From Helicobacter labetoulli (lineage in GTDB: Bacteria > Campylobacterota > Campylobacteria > Campylobacterales > Helicobacteraceae), in contig NZ_QXJF01000008.1 in NCBI RefSeq assembly GCF_003670275.1, forward strand, positions 61,984 through 125,983: a DNA stretch of 64,000 bases. The letters run 5' to 3'. This document shows positions 34,429 to 44,079 of the stretch, one piece after another (position 1 is the first letter of the stretch; each line of letters starts with the position of its first letter). Both the position numbers and the translations under genes were made by a program. Under the pieces are notes generated by a model. The model did no database searches. It was not told where the DNA came from and saw nothing but the letters and a program-made list of their open reading frames with translations.

Positions 34429-36138
34429 TTAGTCTTGTTTTGGATTCTTTTGCGTATTTGGGAGTATCATCTCATAAATCGCCCCACCGCTTGGCACCAT
34501 AGGCAGCACATCTTCATACCTATCTACAATCACTTCAATAAACGCTACTTTTTTAGAATCTAAGGCTTTTTGCAAGGCTAAATCAAACTCACTTTTTTTC
34601 TCCACTCTAAAGCCCACACCACCAAAAGATTCTATAAGCTTTATAAAATCGGGCTGCAAAGTCAAATCTGTATGCGAAAATCTATGCTCATAAAAAAAAC
34701 TCTGCCACTGCCGCACCATACCCAAATAATTATTATTCAAAATCACACTCACAAGCGGAATCCCATATGCCACGCAAGTCATCAGCTCTTGGATATTCAT
34801 TAGAATTGAACCATCACCAGTGATATTAATAAGTGTCTTATCTTCACGCGCGAGTTTTGCCCCCATAGCCGCAGGTAGCCCATAGCCCATCGTTCCAAGC
34901 CCACCACTACTTAAAAACTGACGCGGAAAGCTAAAGGGGTAAAATTGTGCCGCCCACATTTGATGCTGCCCCACATCTGTGGTGATAATCGCACTCTCTC
35001 CTAGAATCTCACCTAGCCTTTGAATCACCCATTGCGGCTTAATACAATCAAGGCTATCTTCAAAACTTAGCGGATGCTGCCTTGCATACTCTCGCAAATG
35101 CTCTTTCCACTCTAGAATCTTAGCACTCTCATAGCCACTTAGCTCACTTAGCATATCACTCACAACACTCTTTAAATCCCCAACAATGGGATAATCCACG
35201 CCTACAACCTTACCAATAGAGCTAGGATCTACATCAATATGGGCGATTTTTGCCTGTGTGGCAAATGCACTTAATTTACCCGTTACCCTATCATCAAATC
35301 TAGCTCCCAAGCACACAAGCAAATCACACTCGCTCACTGCCATATTTGCCGCGTAGCTCCCGTGCATTCCTAGCATTCCTAGCAAATTATCATCATCATA
35401 TCGTAGCACCCCGCGTCCCAAAAGCGTCTCCGTGCAAGGGATACCCGTGCAATGCACCAAGTCTCTAATCACTTCACCTGCACTTGAGAGAATAGCTCCT
35501 CCGCCAATGTAAAACAAAGGCTTTGAAGCTTGATTGATGGCTTCACAAAGTTTTTTAATTTGGCGAGGATTCCCTTTTAGCGTGGGCTTATAGCTCTGCA
35601 ATGCAATAGAATCTGGATAAGAAAACTCACCCTGTGTGCCTGTAATATCTTTTGGAATATCTACAAGCACCGGTCCGGGTCGCCCACTCCGTGCGATATA
35701 AAAAGCTTCCTTTAAGATTCTAGGCAATTCTGCTAAATTCCTTACCAAAAAATTATGCTTCGTGCAAGGGCGAGAAATCCCCACCGCATCAATCTCTTGA
35801 AACGCATCTGTGCCAATTTGTGTGATGGACACTTGCCCACTAATCACAACAATGGGAATAGAATCTGTGTAAGCTGTGGCAATACCTGTAACTGCATTTG
35901 TAAAGCCCGGACCTGAAGTGATAACAGCCACACCTACATCACCACTTGCCCTTGCATAGCCATCAGCAGCGTGAATTGCACCCTGCTCGTGCCGTGCGAG
36001 AATGTGGGAAAAATAATTTTGTTTATAAATCTCATCATAGATGTGTAAAACTGCTCCACCCGGATAACCAAAAACAACCTTCACACCTTCTAAGTGCAAG
36101 GCTTCAATCACCATTTTCGCACCTGTCATCGTTTTCAT
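34429..36138 (-). CDS. ilvB: Acetolactate synthase large (catalytic) subunit
   Basis: TPP enzyme making acetolactate or acetohydroxybutyrate for valine, leucine and isoleucine. The N-terminus VFGYPGGAVLHIYD with the catalytic Glu in ARHEQGAIHAADGYAR is intact, as is the TPP motif GDGSILMNIQEL...NNNYLGMVRQW. At 569 residues it is full-length. The 208 bp between it and the divergent MFS gene holds AT-rich sequence suited to promoters; I could not identify an attenuator or leader peptide. Confidence 0.95.
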   Translation of the reverse strand: MKTMTGAKMVIEALHLEGVKVVFGYPGGAVLHIYDEIYKQNYFSHILARHEQGAIHAADGYARASGDVGVAVITSGPGFTNAVTGIATAYTDSIPIVVISGQVSITQIGTDAFQEIDAVGISRPCTKHNFLVRNLAELPRILKEAFYIARSGRPGPVLVDIPKDITGTQGEFSYPDSIALQSYKPTLKGNPRQIKKLCEAINQASKPLFYIGGGAILSSAGEVIRDLVHCTGIPCTETLLGRGVLRYDDDNLLGMLGMHGSYAANMAVSECDLLVCLGARFDDRVTGKLSAFATQAKIAHIDVDPSSIGKVVGVDYPIVGDLKSVVSDMLSELSGYESAKILEWKEHLREYARQHPLSFEDSLDCIKPQWVIQRLGEILGESAIITTDVGQHQMWAAQFYPFSFPRQFLSSGGLGTMGYGLPAAMGAKLAREDKTLINITGDGSILMNIQELMTCVAYGIPLVSVILNNNYLGMVRQWQSFFYEHRFSHTDLTLQPDFIKLIESFGGVGFRVEKKSEFDLALQKALDSKKVAFIEVIVDRYEDVLPMVPSGGAIYEMILPNTQKNPKQD

Positions 36139-36346
36139 AACTTATCCCTTCCATAATATTTGCTTGAAAAATGTGTAAGAAAAAGCTAAATCATACCAAT
36201 TTTGCTTAATAATGCAATAAAATTTTCTAAACTTTGAGAGTTTTTCAAGGATTTATACTTATTTTATACAATGCCACGCACAACATCTCGCAAACATAAA
36301 CCAAGCATAAAACTAGAATCTAAATCTATATGGAGCAAATCTTTTA

Positions 36347-37507
36347 ATGAATGTGCGTCAAAAAATCTTTTTTGTCAATCTTTTGCCAATTATTCTAATC
36401 AGCCTCAACCTCCGCACACCAATTACTGCCATAGGACCTGTTGTTGATAGTGTTAAAGAATATTATCATTTAAGTGCGGCATTGACTGGCTTATTGACTT
36501 CTTTGCCACTTTTAGCTTTTGGGATTGTTTCATTTTTTGTGTCATATTTTCAACCCACAAGGGCTTTGTTTATAGGGCTTATGTGTATTTTTGTAGGCGA
36601 AATTTTACGATGTGTGGGGGAGAGTGCGGAGCTTTTTATTGGCACGGCAATTATGGGAGGCGGTATTGCCGTTGCAAATGTCTTGCTTCCTAGCCTTGTA
36701 AAAGCAAAATTTCCACGCAATATTCCAAAAATTATGGGGATTTATAGCCTTGTGCTTAATCTCTCTGCTGCACTTGGCATTGCCCTTATTTTGCCCCTTA
36801 TGATGTTTTTACCCGTGCCAATCGCACTTGGAATCTGGGCAATTTTAGCTTTCATTGCTCTAGTGAGTTATATCCCACAAATGAAAAATCGCAGAATCTC
36901 ACGCCCAAAGCTTAAAACAGATTCTAAAGGCTCACTTTTTAGCAATATCAATGCGTGGAAAATTACCATTTTTATGGGCTTAACAAGCACCATCTCTTAT
37001 GGTTTTTTTGCGTGGTATCCTAGCTTTCTTATTTCTTTTGGCTACTCACAGAGCTTTGCCTCGCAGATGATGATTCTCTCCCATTGTGTCATTATTCCTG
37101 CGGCTTTTTTTATTCCACTCTTGCTAGGCTCACTCCCAAATAAACGCAGAGTTTTGCTTATGGGATTTACTTGTGGGCTATATGTGGTGAGCTATGCTCT
37201 TTTACTTTACTCACAGCAAATGTGGGTTGTTATCTTTATCTCAATCATCATTGGAATCCCCATAGGCGGTGTGTTTGGCATTGCCCTACTTTTTATTTCA
37301 ATCAAAAGCTCAAATGTGCAAACCGCCACTAAACTTTCCGCAATGGCTCAAGGCGTGGGCTATCTTTTAGCTTCACTCTCACCTGTGGCAATAGTCAGAA
37401 TCTATGATATGTTTCATCACTTCACCTATGCCCTTGTAGGCTTAATGATATTAGCCATATTGCTTAATATCATTGGACTTTTAGCGTATAAATCAAGTCA
37501 AATTTAG
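36347..37507 (+). CDS. MFS transporter, CynX/NimT-like
   Basis: Twelve-helix major facilitator transporter of 386 residues. The N-terminal LISLNLRTPITAIGPVVD segment is characteristic of the CynX/NimT/YeaN group (cyanate- or nitroimidazole-related names; substrates mostly unknown). The gene stands alone between ilvB (divergent) and a lipoprotein gene. Confidence 0.87.
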   Translation: MNVRQKIFFVNLLPIILISLNLRTPITAIGPVVDSVKEYYHLSAALTGLLTSLPLLAFGIVSFFVSYFQPTRALFIGLMCIFVGEILRCVGESAELFIGTAIMGGGIAVANVLLPSLVKAKFPRNIPKIMGIYSLVLNLSAALGIALILPLMMFLPVPIALGIWAILAFIALVSYIPQMKNRRISRPKLKTDSKGSLFSNINAWKITIFMGLTSTISYGFFAWYPSFLISFGYSQSFASQMMILSHCVIIPAAFFIPLLLGSLPNKRRVLLMGFTCGLYVVSYALLLYSQQMWVVIFISIIIGIPIGGVFGIALLFISIKSSNVQTATKLSAMAQGVGYLLASLSPVAIVRIYDMFHHFTYALVGLMILAILLNIIGLLAYKSSQI

Positions 37508-37571
37508 CTTAAATTTAGCAATTTTAATTAGAATGCAAAGCTTAATTCTCATTTTAGCAAGGAGCTTTACG

Positions 37572-37976
37572 ATGAATACACTCAAAAAATTGGTGATGGC
37601 TTTAGCTTTTGGTGCGGTAGCACTTCTATTTGTCGCTTGTGGAAGCAGCGATCCTAAAGATGTCGCGGTGGCGTTTATTAAAAATGTATATAAGGGCGAG
37701 GGTGAAAACTTGCTCAAATATGTCTATTTGTCCGAAAAAGATGAAAATACAGCTGGTGTTAAAGAAATGGCAGAGGGCAAACTCAAGGCAGCTGCTGGGC
37801 AGGCTGCACAAAAAGCAGAAGATGCAGGTGGGCTAAAAAGTGTAGAGGTGGTATCTGAAGAGATTAAGGAAAATACAGCAACAATTAATTTGCGTGTAAA
37901 TTTTGGCAATGGCAATGAAGATTCAGAGCGTGTGAGACTTATCAAAGATAAAGATGAGTGGAAAGTTAAACTCTAA
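37572..37976 (+). CDS. DUF4878-type lipoprotein
   Basis: Small periplasmic lipoprotein. Signal peptide with lipobox LFVAC (Cys at about 23) then a single domain with SSDPKDVAVAFIKNVYKGE, the start of the DUF4878/NTF2-like lipoprotein family, and a C-terminal RLIKDKDEWKVKL strand. The ATG at 37572 is preceded by AAGGAG. About 134 residues. Function unknown. Its end overlaps the next gene by 23 bp. Confidence 0.85.
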   Translation: MNTLKKLVMALAFGAVALLFVACGSSDPKDVAVAFIKNVYKGEGENLLKYVYLSEKDENTAGVKEMAEGKLKAAAGQAAQKAEDAGGLKSVEVVSEEIKENTATINLRVNFGNGNEDSERVRLIKDKDEWKVKL

Positions 37977-38580
37977 ATTCCTACTTTTAGGGGGCATTGG
38001 TAGCTTGTGCCTTTGCCTCTATTTCATTTATTTATTCTATCCGCGTATCAATCCCCCATTCACACTTTCCCAAAGACTGCTTAATAATATCCCAAAACTT
38101 GAGATAGGCGATATTATTTTACGCAAAGGCGTGGGTATGGAGAGCTTTGTCATAGAAAAACTAAGCCATCATCGCTATACGCATATTGGCTTAGTCATCT
38201 CCACACAGCCCATTATTATTCTCCACGCAAGTGCCGATGATAATCCAAAAAAGCCTAACCGCGTTATTCTTAGCTCATTTGATGAGTTTCTTTCCAAAGC
38301 TCAAAGTATTGCTATCAAACGCTATGTCTTAAGCAAACAAATACGAGAAAAAATACTCCTTGAAGCTCCGTTGTGGCTTGATAGAGAGTTTATATTAAGC
38401 ACAGATTCTAATGCGTTATACTGCACAACACTTTTAGAATCTATTCTTTCACCACATATCACTTTAAACGCACAATATAAGGAGATTGACTTCCCTGCAT
38501 TTCAAGGCAAATATCTTTTTCCAAAGGCATTTTACGAAGATTCAGAATCTGTGCTTGTTTATGAAAGCAAAACATACTAA
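37954..38580 (+). CDS. YiiX-like permuted papain-fold (NlpC/P60) hydrolase
   Basis: Putative cysteine hydrolase of the circularly permuted NlpC/P60 group. An N-terminal membrane segment (about 12-30) anchors a domain with LEIGDIILRKG, the His in RYTHIGLVIS, and the Cys in ALYCTTLLES, giving the permuted His-then-Cys order expected for YiiX/YebB proteins. The substrate is unknown; peptidoglycan or lipid amides are possible. It starts 23 bp inside the lipoprotein gene in another frame. Confidence 0.78.
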   Translation: MSGKLNSKFLLLGGIGSLCLCLYFIYLFYPRINPPFTLSQRLLNNIPKLEIGDIILRKGVGMESFVIEKLSHHRYTHIGLVISTQPIIILHASADDNPKKPNRVILSSFDEFLSKAQSIAIKRYVLSKQIREKILLEAPLWLDREFILSTDSNALYCTTLLESILSPHITLNAQYKEIDFPAFQGKYLFPKAFYEDSESVLVYESKTY

Positions 38581-38692
38581 ATTTTGTTACTTTTTGTGAT
38601 TAATTTTTGTAAATCTCCGTTTTTTTTGTCAAAGAATTAGATTTTTTTCAAATAGAATCTAGCCTTAATTTCGCTGGGGAGTTAGAATATCA

Positions 38693-39346
38693 ATGAAAAA
38701 AGTTTTTGTCATAATTCTTTTAAGTTTATCATTGGCTTCAAACATACTTGCACAAGAAAAAAGTGGCTTATTTCTTGGGGCTACAGGAGGACTTGGCTTT
38801 ATAACAGGCGTATTTTTTGATACAGCTGGTAATGACACATCGTGGGATAGTGTGCTAATGAAAGAGACAACCTACTCAACCGCACTTGGCGTAAAAGGCG
38901 GATATCAGTATTGGTTTTCTCCACGCGTTGGTGTTAGGACATATTTGCAATATGATTTCAATTCTGGTCGCACTTGGCACATCAACAACGATAAATTATT
39001 TATCCATTTTCAACACTTAACCGGCAATATGGATTTAATGCTTAATGTATTCAATACAGAATCTTTTTCACTAGGCATATTTGGTGGATTTGGGCTAGGC
39101 TATACTATCAGCACTTGGAATAATGCAAGTTTTCTTAACTTCCTTCAAAACAAATATGACTATTTTGGCTTGGCATTTATTACAAATGTAGGCGTTTCAA
39201 CGACTTTTACACAACAGCACAAAGTTGAACTTGGCTTAAGACTCCCCCGACTGCCTGTATTTTATCAAAGCCTTGAGTCGCAAAACAGAAGCGGCTTTGG
39301 ATTCACGGCAGCAAGTGTGAATCTAAGCTATTCTTATGTGTTCTAG
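38693..39346 (+). CDS. Outer membrane beta-barrel protein
   Basis: Signal peptide (residues 1-20, cut after ILA) followed by about eight amphipathic strands and a terminal SYVF, the usual C-terminal Phe of outer-membrane barrels. The repeated aromatic-Gly pattern (LFLGATGGLGFITGVFFD, LGIFGGFGLGY) is like small Helicobacter outer membrane proteins. At 217 residues it would form a small barrel. The paralogue group cannot be fixed. It converges with glcD with 3 bp between. Confidence 0.82.
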   Translation: MKKVFVIILLSLSLASNILAQEKSGLFLGATGGLGFITGVFFDTAGNDTSWDSVLMKETTYSTALGVKGGYQYWFSPRVGVRTYLQYDFNSGRTWHINNDKLFIHFQHLTGNMDLMLNVFNTESFSLGIFGGFGLGYTISTWNNASFLNFLQNKYDYFGLAFITNVGVSTTFTQQHKVELGLRLPRLPVFYQSLESQNRSGFGFTAASVNLSYSYVF

Positions 39347-39349
39347 CCA

Positions 39350-40744
39350 TTACTTCATATCTAAGCCCATTTTGCCCGGATTAAGAATATTATTTGGGTC
39401 AAATGCTTTTTTGATATTTGCAAACAAATTCATCTCCGCTTCACTAAAAGCCAAACGCATAAAAGGTGCTTTTGACAAGCCTATGCCGTGTTCCCCACTA
39501 AGAGTGCCTTCAAGCTCAATGGCAATTTTAAAAATCTCCTCTATACACGCATAGCCCCTTTGCATAGACTCAGCATCATTTGGATCGCTCACCATTACAT
39601 TCACATGCACATTGCCATCGCCCGTATGCCCAAAACAAGGAATCTTAAAGCCATATTCCTTATTCAACTCACCAATGCGTCTAAGCAGCTCTGGCAGGGC
39701 TGAACGAGGCACGGTGATGTCTTCATTAAGCTTCTTTTTGCCATAGATTGTGATACTTTGACTGACATTGCGTCTTGCAAACCACAAATCAGCCGCTTCA
39801 TTATCATCTTTGGCGATTTTAAACTCCACACAACCATTTGCCTTAAAACACTCCTCTAGCACCCCAAGCTGAAAGTCTAACTGCTCTTGCAAATCTCCAT
39901 CAACTTGCGTGATGAGAATAGCCCCTGCTTGAGTTGGCAGCCCTTTATGAAACCGCTCCTCAACCGCACAAATACTCAAATTATCCAAAAATTCCATCGC
40001 CACAGGCGTAATACCACTTGCCATACTCTTATACACTGCATTCATCGCCGATTCTATATCAGCAAACACGCCCATAGCCGAGCGCGTGAGCTTTGGCTTG
40101 GCAATGAGCTTAAGCGTAATCTCCGTAATGACAGCGAGTGTGCCTTCACTTGCGATTAAGATTCCAGCGACATTGAATCCTGCTACATCTTTTATCGTCT
40201 TTTTTCCCGCACGAATCACATCGCCATTAGGCAAAACCGCACGCAACGCCATTACATAGTCCTTTGTGATTCCATATTTTGCCGCTCGCATACCACCGGC
40301 ATTTTCACTGACATTGCCTCCAAGTGTGCTGTATTCCTGACTTGCAGGATCTGGTGGATAGAATAAGCCTCGTGCTTCCACAGCTTCTTGAAATGCCTTA
40401 TTGACTACACCGGGCTGCACTCTAGCGATAAGATTTTTTTCATCAATTTCTAGGATTTTATTAAAATGTCGCTCTAATGCTAAGATTATTCCGCCCTTGA
40501 CCGGCAATGCCCCACCGGTAAAGCCACTCCCCGCACCTCTAGGAATGACAGGTATGCTTTGATCATTGCAATAGGCTAAAACCGCACTGACATCTTGCTC
40601 GTTTCTAGGAAACACCACAGCATCAGGCTCGTAACGCTCCCTTGTCGCATCATAACAATACGCCACCAAATGTGCCTTATCATCATAGCAATTCTCTTCT
40701 CCTACCATTTGCTTGATTGCTTGAATATGTCGCTTATGTAGCAT
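39350..40744 (-). CDS. glcD: FAD-linked oxidase, glycolate/lactate oxidase subunit GlcD-like
   Basis: Flavoprotein oxidising glycolate or D-lactate. The FAD-binding PCMH domain has VIPRGAGSGFTGGALP and TLGGNVSENAGGMRA. The C-terminal FAD oxidase domain has GHTGDGNVHVNVMV and GTLSGEHGIGLSKAP, all family signatures. Length 464. No glcE or glcF partner is adjacent; in H. pylori the same gene stands beside the pgbA gene as it does here. The electron acceptor is unknown. Confidence 0.9.
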   Translation of the reverse strand: MLHKRHIQAIKQMVGEENCYDDKAHLVAYCYDATRERYEPDAVVFPRNEQDVSAVLAYCNDQSIPVIPRGAGSGFTGGALPVKGGIILALERHFNKILEIDEKNLIARVQPGVVNKAFQEAVEARGLFYPPDPASQEYSTLGGNVSENAGGMRAAKYGITKDYVMALRAVLPNGDVIRAGKKTIKDVAGFNVAGILIASEGTLAVITEITLKLIAKPKLTRSAMGVFADIESAMNAVYKSMASGITPVAMEFLDNLSICAVEERFHKGLPTQAGAILITQVDGDLQEQLDFQLGVLEECFKANGCVEFKIAKDDNEAADLWFARRNVSQSITIYGKKKLNEDITVPRSALPELLRRIGELNKEYGFKIPCFGHTGDGNVHVNVMVSDPNDAESMQRGYACIEEIFKIAIELEGTLSGEHGIGLSKAPFMRLAFSEAEMNLFANIKKAFDPNNILNPGKMGLDMK

Positions 40745-40747
40745 TAA

Positions 40748-41497
40748 TTACTCCTTATTTGTGGCATTAAAAGCTTGAATACTTGGGCTTAAAAGCTCAT
40801 CATAATAGCTAAAATATTGACGCGATTTTTTTGAACGCATTTTACTTGCAAGCGAACCGGTATCAATATTAGCAATGCGTGAGAAAAATGGAGCGTGTGT
40901 CTTTTCTAGCTGTGGCTTATTAAAAGGCTGCACTTCAAGCAAAGCAAAACTTTGACAATCAAGCACATTAAGCCCATTTGTTGCTAAAATATACACAAGC
41001 CCTATACTATAAGCATTGCAAAATTGACGCAAATGCTTTGGCTTTGGATCATTGATACCATCTTTTGCTAAAAATGCCGCAAACAAATCAATATGTGCAA
41101 AATGCGTTGGATTCATAGAGAGAATCTTAGTATAGCTCTCTTGATCTGGAGCAATAACAATGGCTTTATTATAAAATCCGCCAAAGATCACCCTATCATC
41201 TTTTGTCGGTGTAGCTTGTGGTGTGGGGAGATATTTTTGTGCGATGTTTGTAAAAGGAGCAAATCTCGCATACGCATAACCATCATTAATACGCTCAATA
41301 ACCGCACTTGCAATGATGACATTATAATCCCCATTTTGTGCTAAAACTACCCCACTCTGCCCCACTTTTAGCCCATCTGCCTTAAAGGTAAGCATTTTGC
41401 CATTAACTTCAGCAATGTCTTTTGATACAGGCTCAAGATTTAGAGCAAAGCCCACGCTCACCATACACACAATGCCAAACCACAACCGCCACAACAT
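40748..41497 (-). CDS. PgbA-like protein N-terminal domain (plasminogen-binding protein homologue)
   Basis: Exported protein: signal peptide (about 1-18), then a domain with NLEPVSKDIAEVNGKMLTF and VIFGGFYNKAIVIAPDQESY, resembling the N-terminal domain of H. pylori PgbA, a surface plasminogen-binding protein. At about 250 residues it is much shorter than PgbA and lacks the lysine-rich C-terminal tail held responsible for binding, so plasminogen binding should not be assumed. Its place between glcD and the NUDIX gene matches H. pylori. Confidence 0.75.
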   Translation of the reverse strand: MLWRLWFGIVCMVSVGFALNLEPVSKDIAEVNGKMLTFKADGLKVGQSGVVLAQNGDYNVIIASAVIERINDGYAYARFAPFTNIAQKYLPTPQATPTKDDRVIFGGFYNKAIVIAPDQESYTKILSMNPTHFAHIDLFAAFLAKDGINDPKPKHLRQFCNAYSIGLVYILATNGLNVLDCQSFALLEVQPFNKPQLEKTHAPFFSRIANIDTGSLASKMRSKKSRQYFSYYDELLSPSIQAFNATNKE

Positions 41498-41508
41498 AAG
41501 ATTCTCCT

Positions 41509-42135
41509 TTATACTATCTCTTTTTTATTGCTTAAAAACCACATCACACCAAAGGCTAAACCGGGCGTTTTAATCTTGCTTTCATCATACAAAAACTGCT
41601 CTAAACAATCTAGCCCAACAAACACAGATTCAATCACCTCTCCATCAACTCCCCCACCTGTGCCAATCCTATCGCTTTCATCAATCTCAGCATAAAAAAG
41701 GCTTTGCTTTGCTCCACTATGTCCCACCGCTGTGGAAAAAGAAGTGATATACTCCAATGACTTTACCTTATATCCACACTCTTCTTGCGCTTCTTCTTTA
41801 GCAATTTGCTCTACACTCTTACCCTCTTTATCCACAAGTCCCGCACATAGCTCATAGGTGTAACCTACCTCATTTTGTCCAAACTTTGAATCTGCTTGGC
41901 TAGATTCTAAATATGCTTCACCAAAATGCCGCACAAATACGGGCGGACGAAATTGCCTCACAAAAAGCAAACTTTGCTTTTGTGTGTGGTAAAGTAAAAC
42001 AGACACAGAATCCAAACTATGGATAAAATCCCAACTGCGTTTTACTCCATTCTCCATATAGAGCATACGGCGAGGCTTTACATACGCTGAATCCACACAT
42101 TCACAAAAGCTTATATCTGTGATAATAGACTTCAT
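41509..42135 (-). CDS. NUDIX hydrolase (ADP-ribose pyrophosphatase-like)
   Basis: Hydrolyses nucleoside diphosphates linked to another moiety, by family probably ADP-ribose or a sugar nucleotide. The Nudix box is visible as GLVDKEGKSVEQIAKEEAQEE (about residues 97-117) with the catalytic glutamates intact. Length 208. It sits between the pgbA-like gene and the M23 peptidase gene, as in H. pylori. Confidence 0.88.
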   Translation of the reverse strand: MKSIITDISFCECVDSAYVKPRRMLYMENGVKRSWDFIHSLDSVSVLLYHTQKQSLLFVRQFRPPVFVRHFGEAYLESSQADSKFGQNEVGYTYELCAGLVDKEGKSVEQIAKEEAQEECGYKVKSLEYITSFSTAVGHSGAKQSLFYAEIDESDRIGTGGGVDGEVIESVFVGLDCLEQFLYDESKIKTPGLAFGVMWFLSNKKEIV

Positions 42136-42139
42136 TTGG

Positions 42140-43393
42140 TTATTTTCCTTGTGAATCTATGGGTATATTCTGCTGCGTAGATTCAAGCTCTGTTGTCTCC
42201 CGTATAGAATCCTCAGAATCTTCAGCCTCTTTATTAGAATCTAAATTAAAACCTTCATTTGCAATAATGCTATTATTTCCATCTTCCAATGCCTCCTGTA
42301 AAAGAGGTATAAAATGCTCACTTACAGCGATAAACTTCTCTTTTTCCTTGCCTTGTAGCTCTTTGCTTACAGCTTTCACACTTGAGAGTGGGTTAATAGG
42401 CACATTATTGCGATATAGCCCAAAATGTAAATGTGGTCCCGTGCTTAAACCCGTTGAACCAACGCGTCCTATGAGCTGCCCACGCTTGACTTTTTTGCCA
42501 CTTTTCATACCCGCAGCAAAAGAATTCATATGTGCATAAAGTGTTTTGAGGTTATTCTCGTGGCGAATCTCAATAAGATTCCCATACCCACCTCTTTTAC
42601 CAGCAAAAATCACAACCCCATCAGCGGCTGCCACAATAGGCGTGCCTTTTGGTGCGGCATAATCCACAGCATAGTGCGGACGCACGGTGCCTAAAATGGG
42701 GTGCTTTCTACCAAGTGAAAATCTTGAGCTAATCCTTGCTCCTGCTACAGGCGTTTGTAGTAAGAAGCCTTGAATCTCTTTACCCTCTTTATTATAATAG
42801 CGTCCATTGTTGAATCTAAAGATGTAATGAGGCTTTTTATTTATCTCCACAACCGCAGCTTTGATATTTGCATTTTTAAGTGGCTTACCCAAACGATATT
42901 TGCGTTCATAAATCACTGCTAATCTATCATCTTTGAGAATAGAGCGAAAATTTACACTATTTTTATATGCGTTTAAAAACTCACTTACAAGCCCATTATC
43001 GTGTGTCATCTCAAGCAAATCTTGGTAGGGGGATTTTTGAATAGAGAGGCTAACCATCTGCTCTTGCTCAAAATAGATCATAGGTGTAAAATCAAGCCTA
43101 AACTCCCCATCTCGCTTAAAAATGTGAATCTGCATACCATCACCAATAGGGATAAGTGCCTGTAATAGTTCCTCATTATCATCTAAAAGTGTGTAGTAGG
43201 TAACACCTGCATATACTTCGCTGGTAAGCTCTCTGTCTTTGGGCGGGAGATTATAATACACACTTGTTGGGATATTATATTTTTGAAAAAAAGCAAAAAA
43301 TGTATATCCGCTTTCCCAAATTTGACTATGTGCAGTTGCCCCAAAGCTTAGGCTACCCCACAAACTTACCATTACAATTATTTTTCTCACCAT
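42140..43393 (-). CDS. M23 peptidoglycan peptidase, Csd3/HdpA-like
   Basis: Periplasmic zinc peptidase that trims peptidoglycan stems and crosslinks; the H. pylori homologue Csd3/HdpA is a DD-carboxypeptidase/endopeptidase needed for helical shape. A signal peptide (about 1-19) is followed by regulatory domains and the LytM domain with zinc motifs HYAVD and HLHF near residues 245 and 325, both complete. An added acidic C-terminal tail of about 60 residues is rich in Glu/Asp/Asn. Synteny with the NUDIX gene supports the assignment. Confidence 0.88.
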   Translation of the reverse strand: MVRKIIVMVSLWGSLSFGATAHSQIWESGYTFFAFFQKYNIPTSVYYNLPPKDRELTSEVYAGVTYYTLLDDNEELLQALIPIGDGMQIHIFKRDGEFRLDFTPMIYFEQEQMVSLSIQKSPYQDLLEMTHDNGLVSEFLNAYKNSVNFRSILKDDRLAVIYERKYRLGKPLKNANIKAAVVEINKKPHYIFRFNNGRYYNKEGKEIQGFLLQTPVAGARISSRFSLGRKHPILGTVRPHYAVDYAAPKGTPIVAAADGVVIFAGKRGGYGNLIEIRHENNLKTLYAHMNSFAAGMKSGKKVKRGQLIGRVGSTGLSTGPHLHFGLYRNNVPINPLSSVKAVSKELQGKEKEKFIAVSEHFIPLLQEALEDGNNSIIANEGFNLDSNKEAEDSEDSIRETTELESTQQNIPIDSQGK

Positions 43394-43549
43394 AGAATGC
43401 CTTAGATAATCTAGATAATATTGTTGCTCTTTTTAAAATGCTAGATTCTAGTATAAAAATTTTAATAAAAAATGCTAGAATACGATTTTGTGTTTTTGGC
43501 ATTCTTTTTGCTGTCTTTGTGGCACAGAGTATTTTTTAAGGAGCAGAAT

Positions 43550-43741
43550 ATGAACATAGGCTTGAAAAATTGGCTATTTCCCACTATTAGCTTTGTTGCA
43601 TTTTTATATGTGATGTTGCTTCTTGGGATTTGGACATATCGTGTTGATGCTAACAAGCCCTTATTTAGCTCTGATGGAAGCTCTAAGGGTGTAACTACAC
43701 TCAAAGACTTTAAGCAAGAAATGCAAGGATATGTAAAATAG
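43550..43741 (+). CDS. Small membrane protein upstream of flgM
   Basis: A 63-residue protein with one membrane helix (about residues 10-28), then a short polar C-terminal part. The ATG at 43550 has AAGGAG eight bases upstream; a longer in-frame reading has no ribosome site. Function unknown. Its stop overlaps the region where the flgM sigma-28-type promoter begins. Confidence 0.7.
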   Translation: MNIGLKNWLFPTISFVAFLYVMLLLGIWTYRVDANKPLFSSDGSSKGVTTLKDFKQEMQGYVK

Positions 43742-43742
43742 C

Positions 43743-43769
43743 TAAAGTTTTTTACATATTAGCCGATTT
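43743..43769 (+). promoter_or_regulatory. Probable sigma-28 (FliA) promoter of flgM-flgN-flgK
   Basis: TAAA at 43743-43746, exactly 15 bases, then GCCGATTT at 43762-43769, 31 bp before the flgM ATG. It matches the flagellar sigma-28 pattern, and FlgM is the anti-sigma factor of that same sigma, implying a feedback loop. Confidence 0.75.
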
Positions 43770-43799
43770 GGCATTAATCACATCAAAAAGGGGTGTCTT

Positions 43800-44012
43800 A
43801 TGGTAAATGGTATCAATACAAGCATAAAAGCAACAACAGCTCTTAATAGGGACATACTTTCAAAGCAAAACGAAAACAATGAAGTGAAAGAAAAAGAGCA
43901 AGTGCAATTTTCTCGTGCTGAACAAATTAAAGAGCAAATCAAAAATGGCGAATACAAGATTGATTTGCAACAAACTTCCGAAAAAATGGCATCAAATTTG
44001 CTTAATCTTTAA
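43800..44012 (+). CDS. flgM: Anti-sigma-28 factor FlgM
   Basis: Binds FliA (sigma-28) until hook completion. The 70-residue protein has a disordered N-terminus and a C-terminal sigma-binding region with SRAEQIKEQIKNGEYKID, the conserved FlgM segment. It lies upstream of the flgN-like and flgK genes, as in H. pylori. Confidence 0.9.
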   Translation: MVNGINTSIKATTALNRDILSKQNENNEVKEKEQVQFSRAEQIKEQIKNGEYKIDLQQTSEKMASNLLNL

Positions 44013-44079
44013 AAACTCTTCCATTGTGGCTTACCTGCTTTTTAAAGTGAGTAAGGCAATGGAGTTTTAAGGATGGGCT

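Noticed and set aside
43393..43500. GAATGCC and GGCATTC words flanking about 100 bp before the small gene upstream of flgM
   Set aside because: They are in inverted order relative to the 123-bp element, with no internal pairing arms or CTTAC/GTAAG hairpin; likely chance.
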